Shown: positions 1 to 9,190 of the stretch, one piece after another | Layout of the letters: each line of letters opens with the position of its first letter | Numbering within the stretch: the first letter of the stretch is position 1 | Source of the DNA: Lachnospiraceae bacterium | Lineage (GTDB): Bacteria; Bacillota; Clostridia; Lachnospirales; Lachnospiraceae | DNA length: 64,000 nt | Assembly (NCBI GenBank): GCA_029067085.1 | Contig: JAIEFE010000014.1 | Coordinates: 364,910 to 428,909 of the forward strand | Direction: 5' to 3' | Made by a program: the position numbers and the translations under genes | The notes under the pieces: generated by a model | What the model saw: only the letters and a program-made list of their open reading frames with translations | The model's database searches: none | What the model was told of the DNA's origin: nothing

Positions 1-13
1 CCTCATCTCATGG

Positions 14-1810
14 CTATTCCCCGCTGTCTGCCACTTTCCGGTCGTTGTAATAATACCATGACTCACAATACGGATAAGGGTACTGCAGACGCTTCTTTGA
101 CAGCTTACCGCTCGCAGCGATCCGCATATCCAGTGCCGCCTCATCCTTCGTATCATCATGCAAGGGAAGATACGCCACCAGCGCGTCGCCCTCCGCAATC
201 GCAGGCTCCGTGATCGCTTCTTCACTCGAAGAGGAAACAAAATACACACGGTCATATGCCATCAGTTTATCCGCCACAGCCCAGATACACCACTCCTCCC
301 CGGGATTATATACATAGACTACCGGGATGTTCTCCGCCGCCTGTTCTTTGGCAAGCGCAAGCTCCTCCTTGCCTCTCGGGTAGAGAAACACCACATCCAC
401 GCGCAGATATCCGAACACCACCACCGCAAGGCAGAATAACAGCGCAGCTCTCTCCGTAAATTTTCTGTTCTTGATCAAAAAGTTGAGAAAACACCCCCAC
501 AGACCGGCGATCAGCTCAAAGATAAACAGAAGCACCTTCACAGCTGAAGGACACAGACGATATAACAGCCCCGGCTTCTTCGGTTCCTTCTCTGCCTGCC
601 TCACGCCAGCCGCCAAAACCGCCTGTCTCCAAAGTGTCCTGCAGGAAAAAAACAGGAGAAACACGATGATCCCGTATATCGGAAGCTGATAGCGGTTTGA
701 AGTATTCCCCAAAAGCAGCGCCGTCTTGGAGACCGCCAGAAAATATCCCGTCACAGCAAAGAGCAGCAGCCAAAACGCCATGCCAAATCGGGTTGCCTCC
801 GGCCTCGAAGCTCCTTCGGCAGCATTTTTTCTCCTTCGGTGCACTCTGACAGCCAGCGTCACCACCACCAAAAGAATGACAAAGAACAGATACCCGAATA
901 CATAACCGTTCATCAGATCCAGAAAAAACCAGATGCGCTCAAAGGTATTCGACAGATCAAAAAAGTTCTTCGTCGCCTGCGCTCCCCTCTGCCCCCGAAA
1001 CATCTGTCCCGGAAATGCGGGATAGGTCAGGTAAGCCAGACAGAATGCCAGACCCTGTACCAGGGCATAGCGCAGACAGTTCCCGATTTTTCTGTCCCTC
1101 CACAAAAGCCACAGGCAAAATGCACCCCCCAGAAAAAAGAGAAAGATAAAATAGTAATACTGAGTGAGAAAACCGATGTACGTCACCGCCGCCATGGCAA
1201 AAAGAATCCTCACAGGAAGAGTGTTCTCACCCTGTTCCGAATTACTTTGCAATCTCAGCACTACACGCACATGCAAAACAGCGCAGAGCAGAACAAAAGT
1301 CGTGAGCATCTCATACATTCTGATAAATACAACACCGCTCATAGAGGCCGGACTGAAACCGAAAACCAGCATCACAAGGAACGCCATCCCGAAGTCTCGT
1401 TCAGCCGCCAGATAAGTCAGATATGCCAGCAGGAACAGATTGATCCCGTGAAAGAAGAGATTTACCGTCAGACCGATCCATTTGGAGAAGACTCCCGGAA
1501 CAAGGGACGCCGCTGTATGAAACACCCAGTAATACATGGGCGGATGTACGTCCCAGGACTGCACCTGCTTTACCAGAGCATACTGAAAACGTTCGTCCGG
1601 CAGCACCACAAATTCATTGCGATAGGTTTCCCGATCCATCCATTTCCCATCTTCCACATAAAAGCCGTTCGTGCGCGCCGTGGAGTAATAGGTGTAAAAT
1701 TCATCCTCGTGAAACCCCTGCTTCTGCGTACAAAAATAGAAGGCCGCGGCCATCTGCGCGACCCAGAGTATCATAAAGCAAATTAAATATTTTCTCTTCT
1801 TTTCTTCCAT
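14..1810 (-). CDS. GT-C type membrane glycosyltransferase (PMT/ArnT-like)
   Basis: A 598-residue protein with about ten hydrophobic segments from the first 25 residues onward. Just after the first membrane segment, near residues 34-38, it carries an acidic HEDEF motif. This is the place and kind of motif used by GT-C transferases, which move sugars from polyprenyl-phosphate carriers on the outer membrane face. Part of the C-terminal region is hydrophilic. It overlaps the upstream GT2 gene by 28 bases and is the last gene of the exopolysaccharide operon in this window. The exact sugar and acceptor cannot be read; a membrane protein of unknown role in polymer export is the alternative. The stop lies 14 bases from the window edge, so the gene is complete. 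Confidence 0.7.
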   Translation of the reverse strand: MEEKKRKYLICFMILWVAQMAAAFYFCTQKQGFHEDEFYTYYSTARTNGFYVEDGKWMDRETYRNEFVVLPDERFQYALVKQVQSWDVHPPMYYWVFHTAASLVPGVFSKWIGLTVNLFFHGINLFLLAYLTYLAAERDFGMAFLVMLVFGFSPASMSGVVFIRMYEMLTTFVLLCAVLHVRVVLRLQSNSEQGENTLPVRILFAMAAVTYIGFLTQYYYFIFLFFLGGAFCLWLLWRDRKIGNCLRYALVQGLAFCLAYLTYPAFPGQMFRGQRGAQATKNFFDLSNTFERIWFFLDLMNGYVFGYLFFVILLVVVTLAVRVHRRRKNAAEGASRPEATRFGMAFWLLLFAVTGYFLAVSKTALLLGNTSNRYQLPIYGIIVFLLFFSCRTLWRQAVLAAGVRQAEKEPKKPGLLYRLCPSAVKVLLFIFELIAGLWGCFLNFLIKNRKFTERAALLFCLAVVVFGYLRVDVVFLYPRGKEELALAKEQAAENIPVVYVYNPGEEWCIWAVADKLMAYDRVYFVSSSSEEAITEPAIAEGDALVAYLPLHDDTKDEAALDMRIAASGKLSKKRLQYPYPYCESWYYYNDRKVADSGE

Positions 1811-2778
1811 GCATGTACTCCTCTAACCGCACGAGGCGCTGCCGTAAGAAGCAGCAGATATATTTTATTTTTCTTCGTCAGATAAGGATTTTTCACTGTG
1901 TCCAAAAAATGTCTGCGCAGATAGGTTTTCACTCCGCAGTAAAAGGCATTATCAGACTTCATCTGCGAGATCGGCACATGCAGCAGATAATCCAGCCGCT
2001 GATACAGATTAAAACGAACAGCATACGCGTGGAGTGCAGGGTATTTTTCGTCCACCAATGTCTGCATTCTGTCGGCATTGTCCACAATATCGGTAAAAAC
2101 TCTTGAGAAGCTGTCCTTCGTCCTCGTTCTGGTGGTGCTGCTCTTTCTGCACACCACATGATACCCTTGCTTCGGCAGGATCGCGATACCCGCTATCTCC
2201 TGCAAGATTTCCACAAGCAGCCTGAAGTCCTCATTCAACTCACCCTCGGGAAAGCGATGCGCTCCAAAGACTTCGCGGGGAAAAAGTTTCGTGCAAAAGG
2301 AACAGTCACCCCGATGTAAAAGCAGTTCCTTCAAAAATGTCTCGGAATCACAAAACCATTCCTTTTCGGGAGGAATGCATACATCCGGCAGACGTTTTCC
2401 TTCCTCGTCCACCTCGTCTCTGGAAATCTGCACCGCGGGATAATTTCCATTCACGAGTGCCCGAAACAATTCCTCGTAAACGTAAGGCTCCAGATAGTCG
2501 TCGCTGTCCGCAAAGGCAAGATACTCTCCCGTTGCAAGCGCAATCCCCGCGTTGCGGGCTGAAGAGGCCCCGCCGTTTTCTTTATGACGGACACGGATGC
2601 GGGAATCCGTTTTGGCAAGCTCCTCCATAAGCTCTGCCGTCCCATCGGTGGAGCCGTCGTCGATCAAAAGAATTTCCAGATCGACATAGGTCTGCGCACA
2701 GAGAGAGTGCACACACTTTTCCAGACAATCTATGGAATTGTATACCGGTACGATCACACTGATCTTTTTCGTCCCCAT
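1783..2778 (-). CDS. Family 2 glycosyltransferase
   Basis: A 331-residue cytoplasmic GT-A fold enzyme. It starts with the typical ISVIVPVYN strand, followed by IDDGSTDGT near residue 40 and FADSDDYL near residue 89, the DxD-type metal and nucleotide-sugar site. These identify GT2 enzymes, which add one sugar to a growing lipid-linked repeat unit. The C-terminal half has no membrane segment. It overlaps the downstream GT-C gene and follows the GT4 gene after 56 bases. Start chosen at the ATG preceded by AGGAG. Donor and acceptor sugars are not predictable. Confidence 0.88.
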   Translation of the reverse strand: MGTKKISVIVPVYNSIDCLEKCVHSLCAQTYVDLEILLIDDGSTDGTAELMEELAKTDSRIRVRHKENGGASSARNAGIALATGEYLAFADSDDYLEPYVYEELFRALVNGNYPAVQISRDEVDEEGKRLPDVCIPPEKEWFCDSETFLKELLLHRGDCSFCTKLFPREVFGAHRFPEGELNEDFRLLVEILQEIAGIAILPKQGYHVVCRKSSTTRTRTKDSFSRVFTDIVDNADRMQTLVDEKYPALHAYAVRFNLYQRLDYLLHVPISQMKSDNAFYCGVKTYLRRHFLDTVKNPYLTKKNKIYLLLLTAAPRAVRGVHAWKKRRENI

Positions 2779-2834
2779 CTGCTCCTACCCATCTATTCTC
2801 CTGCATTTTGAAAATCTCTTAGCATCCGCCCCTC

Positions 2835-4007
2835 TCACTCCGATACAGGCGGATATTTCCCGGGCCTGATGATGGGCGCTGCGCTCAGAGGACCCTCCTC
2901 CTCCGGCCGGATCTCTCCCTTCTGTAACCTCCCCACAAACCGCAGAAGTGCTGCGGCGGCATAATCCGCATTCCACAGATCGCGGATGGTCTCGTAAGCA
3001 GCCCGCCCCATCTGCTTCCTCTCCTCCCAGTGTGCGAAAAGATCGAGCATCAGCGCTTCCAGCCTATCATAGCGTCCGTCCGGATAGAGCAGTCCGTTTT
3101 CGCCGTGGCGGATGAGATAAGGAGCCGCACCCACCTGCGCGTTTACCACCTCCACACAGCCGCTATTCATGCCCTCGTTCACCACCGCGCCCCATCCCTC
3201 CAGATGATTGCTCGTAAAGAGATGGATATGGCAGCGCTCCATCACGTCCCGCACCTTCTCAGGCGGCATAAAGCCGTGGAAGGTAAAGGCATCCGAAAGC
3301 CCTTCCCGCTCTATCTCCTGCCGAATGAAAGACTCCATTTCTCCGCCGCCTGCCATATGCACGTGAAAAGCATAGTTCTTATGCCGTAAGGTCCTTGCAA
3401 GCCGCACCACATATTCCGGGTGCTTTAAAGGAATAAAGCGCCCTGCCCAGACGATCTCCAGTGGACCGTCTTTTGCCTTGAGCGCCGCAAATGCCTCGTC
3501 GCTGTAGGTGCGCAAGGCAGTGAAGTACCCCCACTGAAATAGTTTGCCCGGGTAGGCACCGATCAAACGAAAATCCGAAGCCGCATAAGCCCCCGCACAG
3601 AGCATACACACATTCTGTTTTCGATACCTGACATGCTCCCTGTATTTCGCAATAAGCCCTCTGGGGGAGACGGCCTTCCACTGTCCCTCACGATAGATCC
3701 TCTCGCTGACCCGAAGCGTTGTCTTTCCCGACTGCAGTCTGGGTGTCACGATATCTTCCCGTCCCGTCCAGCCAAAGAGTACAATGTCGCTCTCCATTAT
3801 CTTTTTCAGGCACTCATACTCCTCATCATACAAGCACACGACATACGGTATTTCGTCTGTATCAACACGCCACCCCATCTCCACACGCTCCGCCTCCATC
3901 GGCATGGTCTGGATGAAGGCAAAATCCTTCCCCAATCGTTGATAAAGCGCCTCGCAGAAAGGAATCTGGTGATGGTTGATATAGTTAGATACGAAAGTAA
4001 ACGTCAT
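2835..4007 (-). CDS. Family 4 glycosyltransferase
   Basis: A 390-residue GT-B fold protein. The N-terminal half is divergent. The C-terminal half has the GT4 donor-binding pattern: IVWAGRFIPLKHPE near residue 200, HMAGGGEME, a FHGFMPPEKV segment, and the EGWGAVVNEGMNSGC stretch that includes the EX7E-type donor site. It lies 4 bases after the preceding GT4 gene and is clearly in the same operon. Likely role: adding one sugar of the exopolysaccharide repeat on the cytoplasmic face. Confidence 0.85.
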   Translation of the reverse strand: MTFTFVSNYINHHQIPFCEALYQRLGKDFAFIQTMPMEAERVEMGWRVDTDEIPYVVCLYDEEYECLKKIMESDIVLFGWTGREDIVTPRLQSGKTTLRVSERIYREGQWKAVSPRGLIAKYREHVRYRKQNVCMLCAGAYAASDFRLIGAYPGKLFQWGYFTALRTYSDEAFAALKAKDGPLEIVWAGRFIPLKHPEYVVRLARTLRHKNYAFHVHMAGGGEMESFIRQEIEREGLSDAFTFHGFMPPEKVRDVMERCHIHLFTSNHLEGWGAVVNEGMNSGCVEVVNAQVGAAPYLIRHGENGLLYPDGRYDRLEALMLDLFAHWEERKQMGRAAYETIRDLWNADYAAAALLRFVGRLQKGEIRPEEEGPLSAAPIIRPGKYPPVSE

Positions 4008-4011
4008 AGAA

Positions 4012-5298
4012 TTACTCCATAAGCTCCCTGTAAATATGCATCAGACGATAGTAGTTCTGATCCGCGTCATGATTCGTGCGGGCATGCTTTCTGGCGTTGT
4101 CGGAAAGACGGTCCACGATCGCCTCCTTTGTGAATATCTCAATAATGCTGTCCGCCAGCGCATCCACATCTCCGGGCGGATAGAGAAAGCCGTCTCCGCC
4201 GTCCGTCAGAATATTATGTATGCCGCCCACGTTGGCGGCCACACAGGGCACGCCGAGGAGCATCGCCTCCCCCACGGAATTGGGAGAATTTTCAAGGGCG
4301 GAAGGACATACGAACACATGACAGCTCAGATACTGCGCCTTCATCTCCTCAGCGTCCAGACGTCCAAGCATCGTTACCTTCTCCTCAAGATGGTATTCCC
4401 GAATCAGCTTTTTTAAATACTTGCCGTAGGCTGGAAGCTTTATCACATCCTTCCATGTCTCCGCTTTCAGGATATTCGCCCCCGCCACGTAAATTTCCGT
4501 ATCCGGATACTGCTCCAGAATCTTAGGCATGGCCTGCAGCAGATAGTGAAAGCCTTTCAGGGGATAATCGCCCTGACTCAAAAAGATACGGTTCGTCTGA
4601 CAATTATACTTGCTCCATCTGTCACGGTAGAACACGCCCCGCAGGGTTTCATTCAGGAAATGATACTTTGCATCGGGATTTATCTTGTGCGTCTCCGCCC
4701 GGTCAAAATCCGTGCGCCCCGCAATGTGCCCCGTCCGCTTGAGCGCCTCGATCTCATACTCGCCGCGCTTTTCGAACTTTTTCTGCTGCTGCCTGATGCT
4801 GTCCTTTCTGACCCGATCTCTGAACGTACTCTGTCTCTGCACCTTCACGGGCAGATCTGCCATGTAAACCTTCGCAATCGCGGATATGACGCCCTGTATG
4901 CCCACAAGCGTCCGCTCCGGTCTGTCAAAAACCTTGATAGAGGCAAGCGCATGCGGAAACTCCGTGCCGAACACGTGCAGGATATCCGGCTTAAAATCGT
5001 TCAGGATCAACTCAAAATGCTTCTCAAGCTCCACGTCATAATGTTCCGGTGCAGCCAGATCCTCCACAAAACCATAGCAGTGGCAGGAGATATTCTCCCC
5101 AATCTGCATCACCCTGTCAAAATTTCCCACGGATTCATCTACCGGAAAGGCGATCCCCAATTCAATCCGATTTCTCTCCTGTTCCATCACCACCCGGTCA
5201 AGGAGACCGGAAAGCCATCCTTCCCTGTTGCTGCAGGGAAGATTCAATCTCTTGGCAATCGCCGGCAGCATAATGTTACACACCCATAACACTTTCAT
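4012..5298 (-). CDS. Family 4 glycosyltransferase
   Basis: A 428-residue GT-B fold glycosyltransferase. Residues 5-25 include the flexible LNLPCSNREGWLSGLL segment typical of the acceptor-binding N-domain. The C-domain shows RIFLSQGDYPLKGFHYLLQA, VTMLGRLDAEEMK, and CPSALENSPNSVGEAMLLG, the GT4 donor site with the EX7E motif. Its start overlaps the stop of the upstream GT2 gene through an ATGA junction (5295-5298), so the two are translationally coupled. It is one of at least seven transferases that build the polymer repeat. The specific sugar is unknown. Confidence 0.88.
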   Translation of the reverse strand: MKVLWVCNIMLPAIAKRLNLPCSNREGWLSGLLDRVVMEQERNRIELGIAFPVDESVGNFDRVMQIGENISCHCYGFVEDLAAPEHYDVELEKHFELILNDFKPDILHVFGTEFPHALASIKVFDRPERTLVGIQGVISAIAKVYMADLPVKVQRQSTFRDRVRKDSIRQQQKKFEKRGEYEIEALKRTGHIAGRTDFDRAETHKINPDAKYHFLNETLRGVFYRDRWSKYNCQTNRIFLSQGDYPLKGFHYLLQAMPKILEQYPDTEIYVAGANILKAETWKDVIKLPAYGKYLKKLIREYHLEEKVTMLGRLDAEEMKAQYLSCHVFVCPSALENSPNSVGEAMLLGVPCVAANVGGIHNILTDGGDGFLYPPGDVDALADSIIEIFTKEAIVDRLSDNARKHARTNHDADQNYYRLMHIYRELME

Positions 5299-6152
5299 CT
5301 GTTCGTTTGTTCCTTTCCTGTTATTCCTTTTGTATTTCCCCGTTTACCCTTATCGTACAGCTTTCGCTTGAGGCACTGATATGCCGCCGCTGTTTTTTCA
5401 TTGGACGCCAGATATGTTCGAAGCGGCGCGAGCGTGAAAAGCAATACGAGCCGATAGGTAAAGATCCGTCCCGCGCTCATGTACTTTCGAACAATATGCC
5501 TGTGCTCTGCGGCGGAACGTCTCCTGTTATCCTTCGTCTCCGAAAAGCCTCCGCCCTCGTAAGAGACCACCGTGACCGGCATATAGTGCATAGAGGCGTT
5601 CGCTCTGTAATAGCACCAGAGAAAATGCTCATAGTCGGCGCGGACACGGTAACAGGTACGAAACCCCCGTTTAGCAAGCAGTCTTCTGTCATAAAAACAG
5701 GCCTGATGGCATGGGACATTTCGATAGCATGCAAACTCATCGATCCGAGGATTCGACATCACCGACGCACCCGTCGCCCGCTCTGTGATATTGCCGTAGA
5801 AAATGCCGGGCGGCAATCGCTTTTTTTGACTAGCAGGGTCAATTTCTATAAAATGCCGCACTCTTGCAAGCACCGTCTCGTTTTCAAAATAGTCTCCGCA
5901 GTTCAGGAAAAAAAGATACGCGCCCGAAGCACGAGAGACCGCTCTGTTCATGGCATCGTAAATTCCCTCGTCCCGCTCCCTGAAAATCTTTAAGTCCTCT
6001 CCGGGAATAAGTTTATCAACAGAGCCGTCCGTGGAGAGACCGTCCTCCACTATGATCTCGTAGTCCGTCTCCGTCTGCCTGCGGATGCTCTCTATCGTTC
6101 TGTGCAGTTTTTCACCCGCGTTATAACAGACTACTATGATACTGAATGTCAT
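5295..6152 (-). CDS. Family 2 glycosyltransferase (WcaA-like)
   Basis: A 285-residue GT2 enzyme. It has FSIIVVCYNAGEKL at the N-terminus, VEDGLSTDGSVD near residue 37, and FLNCGDYF near residue 83 in place of the usual DxD stretch, as in colanic-acid WcaA/WcaE-type transferases. The C-terminus contains a basic region but no clear membrane segment. It is coupled to the downstream GT4 by a 4-base overlap and lies 16 bases after the EpsG-like gene. Function inferred: addition of a sugar to the lipid-linked exopolysaccharide intermediate. Confidence 0.85.
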   Translation of the reverse strand: MTFSIIVVCYNAGEKLHRTIESIRRQTETDYEIIVEDGLSTDGSVDKLIPGEDLKIFRERDEGIYDAMNRAVSRASGAYLFFLNCGDYFENETVLARVRHFIEIDPASQKKRLPPGIFYGNITERATGASVMSNPRIDEFACYRNVPCHQACFYDRRLLAKRGFRTCYRVRADYEHFLWCYYRANASMHYMPVTVVSYEGGGFSETKDNRRRSAAEHRHIVRKYMSAGRIFTYRLVLLFTLAPLRTYLASNEKTAAAYQCLKRKLYDKGKRGNTKGITGKEQTNR

Positions 6153-6168
6153 GTGTTGTTTCTCCTAA

Positions 6169-7362
6169 TTAATTTACATCCGATAGGATATTCACCATAT
6201 CGTTGAACATAAACGTCCTGTAGGGCAAAACCAATACTCCGTCGTTTGCGGCACGGCTCAAGTACATCGCAAAATAGAACACCGCCGCAAGGAGAATTCC
6301 CGCCCGGAACAGACGCCGCCATTTTTCATCCTTCACCCGTGCAAGGAGCATAGGCAAAAATAAGATCTGGCTCACGGTCAGGTAGTAACCGATCCGCGAT
6401 ATGATGGGCAGAAATGAGCAAAATACATAAAGCACGAGCGCGCCCAGATTCAAGTACAGATAGAACCAAAATCGTGGATCTTTCTTTAACCTTTCTTCTT
6501 CCTTTATGACACTATCGTCACTCTTCACCGCCGTTCCATCCGCTTCAACACCAGCTTTTCCCGCCTGCTCTCTCCACTCCATAAGATACACGATCCCCGC
6601 AAAACCGAGCACTGCAGCACAGCGCAGAATATTGATATAGCTGGTGCCGCCCTCCAGATACTCCGTGTCCTCATAAGTCGGATAGAGAAACACCACCACC
6701 TTTAAATAAAAATCCTGCAGAAACAAAAAGGTCGTACAAAAGAGTGCCGCCACAGCAAGCTGCCATTTCTTCCAGCGCAGCGAAGCCAGAAAATAGAGCG
6801 GAATCACCACCAGAAGCGATTTGTGAAAGGCTGCTCCCAAAAGGACTAAAACCACAAACCTTCCCCACTGCCTGCGCAGCACAAATTTCATGGAGTAGAG
6901 CGCAGCCGCAAGAGCCAGATAATAGCGCACCGTGCTGAAGGTCTGAAAATAATACCCCAGAGTCATAAACAGAAAAAAACTCAGGCGAAACTCGTCACTC
7001 TGCTCATACATCGCGAGCAGAAACAGGAGCACGGTCACAAAAGAATAGAAGGCAAACACCAACAGAAAATTCTCAAAGCCGGACAGTCCGTACACAAGCT
7101 TTACCAGCAGGTTAAAGCCGATTTCTGTCGGCACATAGGCGTCGCAGTTTACAAGGTGCATAAATTCCACATATTTGGCATAGTCATTACCGACATTTAA
7201 TCTGCATGCGGAAAGGGCAAACAAAATCGTAAAGACTGCACACAGGCAGATTCCGTTCATAAGATGCTGCCTCGTGATCGTATGGGTTTGTCTTTGCAGA
7301 CGGTTATCCACCATCCCCGCAAGGAGCGCCGTGAACGCTGCCACCGTAATATACAGAATCAT
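6169..7362 (-). CDS. EpsG/Wzy-like polysaccharide polymerase
   Basis: A 397-residue polytopic membrane protein with about ten hydrophobic segments. Near residues 55-65 it has the RLNVGNDYAKYVEF motif, which matches the RxxxGxDYxxY signature of EpsG-family polymerases that join undecaprenyl-linked repeat units outside the membrane. The open frame extends upstream. I start it at 7362, because there the ATG overlaps the previous gene's stop as ATGA (7359-7362). It is the only polymerase candidate in the cluster. A hydrophilic insert of about 40 charged residues lies before the last membrane segments. Confidence 0.82.
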   Translation of the reverse strand: MILYITVAAFTALLAGMVDNRLQRQTHTITRQHLMNGICLCAVFTILFALSACRLNVGNDYAKYVEFMHLVNCDAYVPTEIGFNLLVKLVYGLSGFENFLLVFAFYSFVTVLLFLLAMYEQSDEFRLSFFLFMTLGYYFQTFSTVRYYLALAAALYSMKFVLRRQWGRFVVLVLLGAAFHKSLLVVIPLYFLASLRWKKWQLAVAALFCTTFLFLQDFYLKVVVFLYPTYEDTEYLEGGTSYINILRCAAVLGFAGIVYLMEWREQAGKAGVEADGTAVKSDDSVIKEEERLKKDPRFWFYLYLNLGALVLYVFCSFLPIISRIGYYLTVSQILFLPMLLARVKDEKWRRLFRAGILLAAVFYFAMYLSRAANDGVLVLPYRTFMFNDMVNILSDVN

Positions 7363-8141
7363 CCGCCGCGCGCCTCCCGCACACCCTCGCGCATGATGCG
7401 ATAGGCTTTTTTCACCGGAATTTCCCGGCACATGACAGATCTGTGCGCCAGAAGAAACCGCAGGGACAGCGGCAGTGCAAGCCTCCCGTAGAGGTGGTGA
7501 TAGAGCACGCCCCTGTCACGGAAAAATTTTTCATGATAGCCGTTAAACCAGGTGGACTGCCGCTCTATCTCCTCACCGATGCAGGTCGTGTGCGCGTAGA
7601 TCTTTAATCCTGCCCGCAGACAGTCCCGCAAAAAAAGGCTGTCCTCCCCGTTGCTGTATTTTGCGCCGCCGCCAAAGAGCAGCGAGTAGTGCGCATTCGC
7701 CCGCCGAAGGGATGCGAGCTTCGCCGAAATGCTGTAAGCAGGATATCTGCCGTAATTCTTCCAGGTGACGCGATAGATCGACTCGTTCCAGTAGGTCCTG
7801 CGGGCAGGCGAGACTTTCACGTTAAAGAGAATCAGATCCGCATCGGGAAGCGCCCGATAGGCATCCAAAACCTTCTCCTCATAGTCGTGCGCAAGCACAA
7901 CATCCTCATCGGAAAAGAGCACTATCTTTCCCGCCGCATGCATCAGCGCAGTATTGCGGCTCAATCCCACTCCCCGCTCCGGCATGGAAAAGCAGCGCAC
8001 TTCCCCGTCGGATACGGGAAACTTCTCGTATCCGTAGCGATCGCACTGATTCACCAGAATTGCGTCCGTAGCTATATTCATTTGTGAGATCAACGCTGCT
8101 GCGTCCTTCTGAACCGCAGAAACCAAAACTTCCAGTTTCAT
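7359..8141 (-). CDS. Family 2-like glycosyltransferase
   Basis: About 260 residues. The N-terminus (KLEVLVSAVQKD) and the later GVGLSRNTALMHAAGKIVLFSDEDV segment resemble GT2 enzymes, with SDED replacing DxD. GGGAKYSNGEDSLFLRDC near residue 180 matches the GT2 catalytic GEDxxF region. An upstream in-frame ATG at 8165 overlaps the Wzz stop. The ATG at 8141 is preceded by AGGGG at good spacing, so I prefer it. It overlaps the EpsG start by 4 bases. Specificity unknown. Confidence 0.8.
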   Translation of the reverse strand: MKLEVLVSAVQKDAAALISQMNIATDAILVNQCDRYGYEKFPVSDGEVRCFSMPERGVGLSRNTALMHAAGKIVLFSDEDVVLAHDYEEKVLDAYRALPDADLILFNVKVSPARRTYWNESIYRVTWKNYGRYPAYSISAKLASLRRANAHYSLLFGGGAKYSNGEDSLFLRDCLRAGLKIYAHTTCIGEEIERQSTWFNGYHEKFFRDRGVLYHHLYGRLALPLSLRFLLAHRSVMCREIPVKKAYRIMREGVREARGG

Positions 8142-8161
8142 ACCGTACCCCTGTTTTGCCG

Positions 8162-9169
8162 TCATTCTTTTATCGACCGCTGTTTTTCTTCTGCGTCTCT
8201 GCTTCCGAAAAAAGTCCTTCCGTAATATCTTCTCAAAAATCTCTCATCCGCCTCTCTGATCGCCACACCTGCAAGCATGCAGTCCTGCGCCGCAAGCTGA
8301 TCGATCACATAGGACACCCAGGCTGCATCAGCCCTTCCGAATGGAACGGAAAGTACCACTCCCGCCGTCCGCAGATTCCGAAAATCCTCTACCGAAAAAG
8401 GCCGGTCGGGAGAAGCCTCGCAAATCGTGATATCTCCTGTCTTTTCCCGCAGATAAACAAGATTTTTTTCGTAGTCTTCTCCCAGACTGCCGGGCCCGTT
8501 CGCATAACCTGTAAAGGAAGCGTCTGTTATTCTTTTCAGGTCCCCGGGCAGTAAAACACGCGCCTCAAAAACACCGCGGAGCATAACGATCAAAAGGGCA
8601 AAAAACAGCCCCAGTAAAAATCCCAGCAACACGGCCTGTAAAAGACGGTTATCCGCTACAACAAGCTTCGCTTCCGTCTCCTGAATCGCGCCGATCTCAA
8701 TAAACTCCTTCGCCTGTTTTCCATACTCGGCAAGAGCCTGCACTGCGGCATGCAGAATCGCCTCCGTGCGCTCTTCTCTGTTCGTGGTGACCGTCACCGT
8801 GAGCAGACGGATATCCGACAGAATCTCCGCCCTTATTGCCGTCTCGACTTCCTCCCGGGTATAATCCGCAGGAAGATAACCCAGCGTTAATTCCATAATC
8901 GGGTCGGCAGCCATCAGATCGTTCCACGTGTAGCCGTTGTAGGCCTGATAGACCTCCCCCGTCTCATCCGCCGCAAAATCCAGATACACCTTCGCGAAAG
9001 CCTGATATTCCCGTTCCCCCTCCGGCACCGTCCGCGACAGCGTGTAGAGAAGCCCGAAAAGAAGCGCCGCCGCTATGCCCGCCGCTGCCACGAACGGAAG
9101 ACGCTTCCACAGACATATCATATATTTTTTGATATCCATGCCTTCATTCACATAGTTGCGATCATTCAT
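8162..9169 (-). CDS. Wzz/YveK-type chain-length determinant with atypical C-terminal domain
   Basis: A 335-residue protein with an N-terminal membrane segment near residues 27-45, an external domain, and a second membrane segment near residues 182-202. This is the Wzz topology of proteins that set polymer length with a BY-type tyrosine kinase. No separate kinase gene is visible. The region after residue 225 reads like a degenerate kinase/ATPase C-terminal half (NLRTAGVVLSVPFGRAD, then QDCMLAGVAI) but has no Walker A motif, and the tail lacks a tyrosine cluster. Start at 9169 is supported by AAAGG. It lies 21 bases after the sugar-phosphate transferase gene. Confidence 0.78.
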   Translation of the reverse strand: MNDRNYVNEGMDIKKYMICLWKRLPFVAAAGIAAALLFGLLYTLSRTVPEGEREYQAFAKVYLDFAADETGEVYQAYNGYTWNDLMAADPIMELTLGYLPADYTREEVETAIRAEILSDIRLLTVTVTTNREERTEAILHAAVQALAEYGKQAKEFIEIGAIQETEAKLVVADNRLLQAVLLGFLLGLFFALLIVMLRGVFEARVLLPGDLKRITDASFTGYANGPGSLGEDYEKNLVYLREKTGDITICEASPDRPFSVEDFRNLRTAGVVLSVPFGRADAAWVSYVIDQLAAQDCMLAGVAIREADERFLRRYYGRTFFGSRDAEEKQRSIKE

Positions 9170-9190
9170 AGTGTAAACCTTTCCACGGAT

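Noticed and set aside
839..1786. Plus-strand open frame of 315 codons
   Set aside because: Fully antisense to the GT-C gene, rich in Arg/His/Gln as expected of a reverse frame, no ribosome site.
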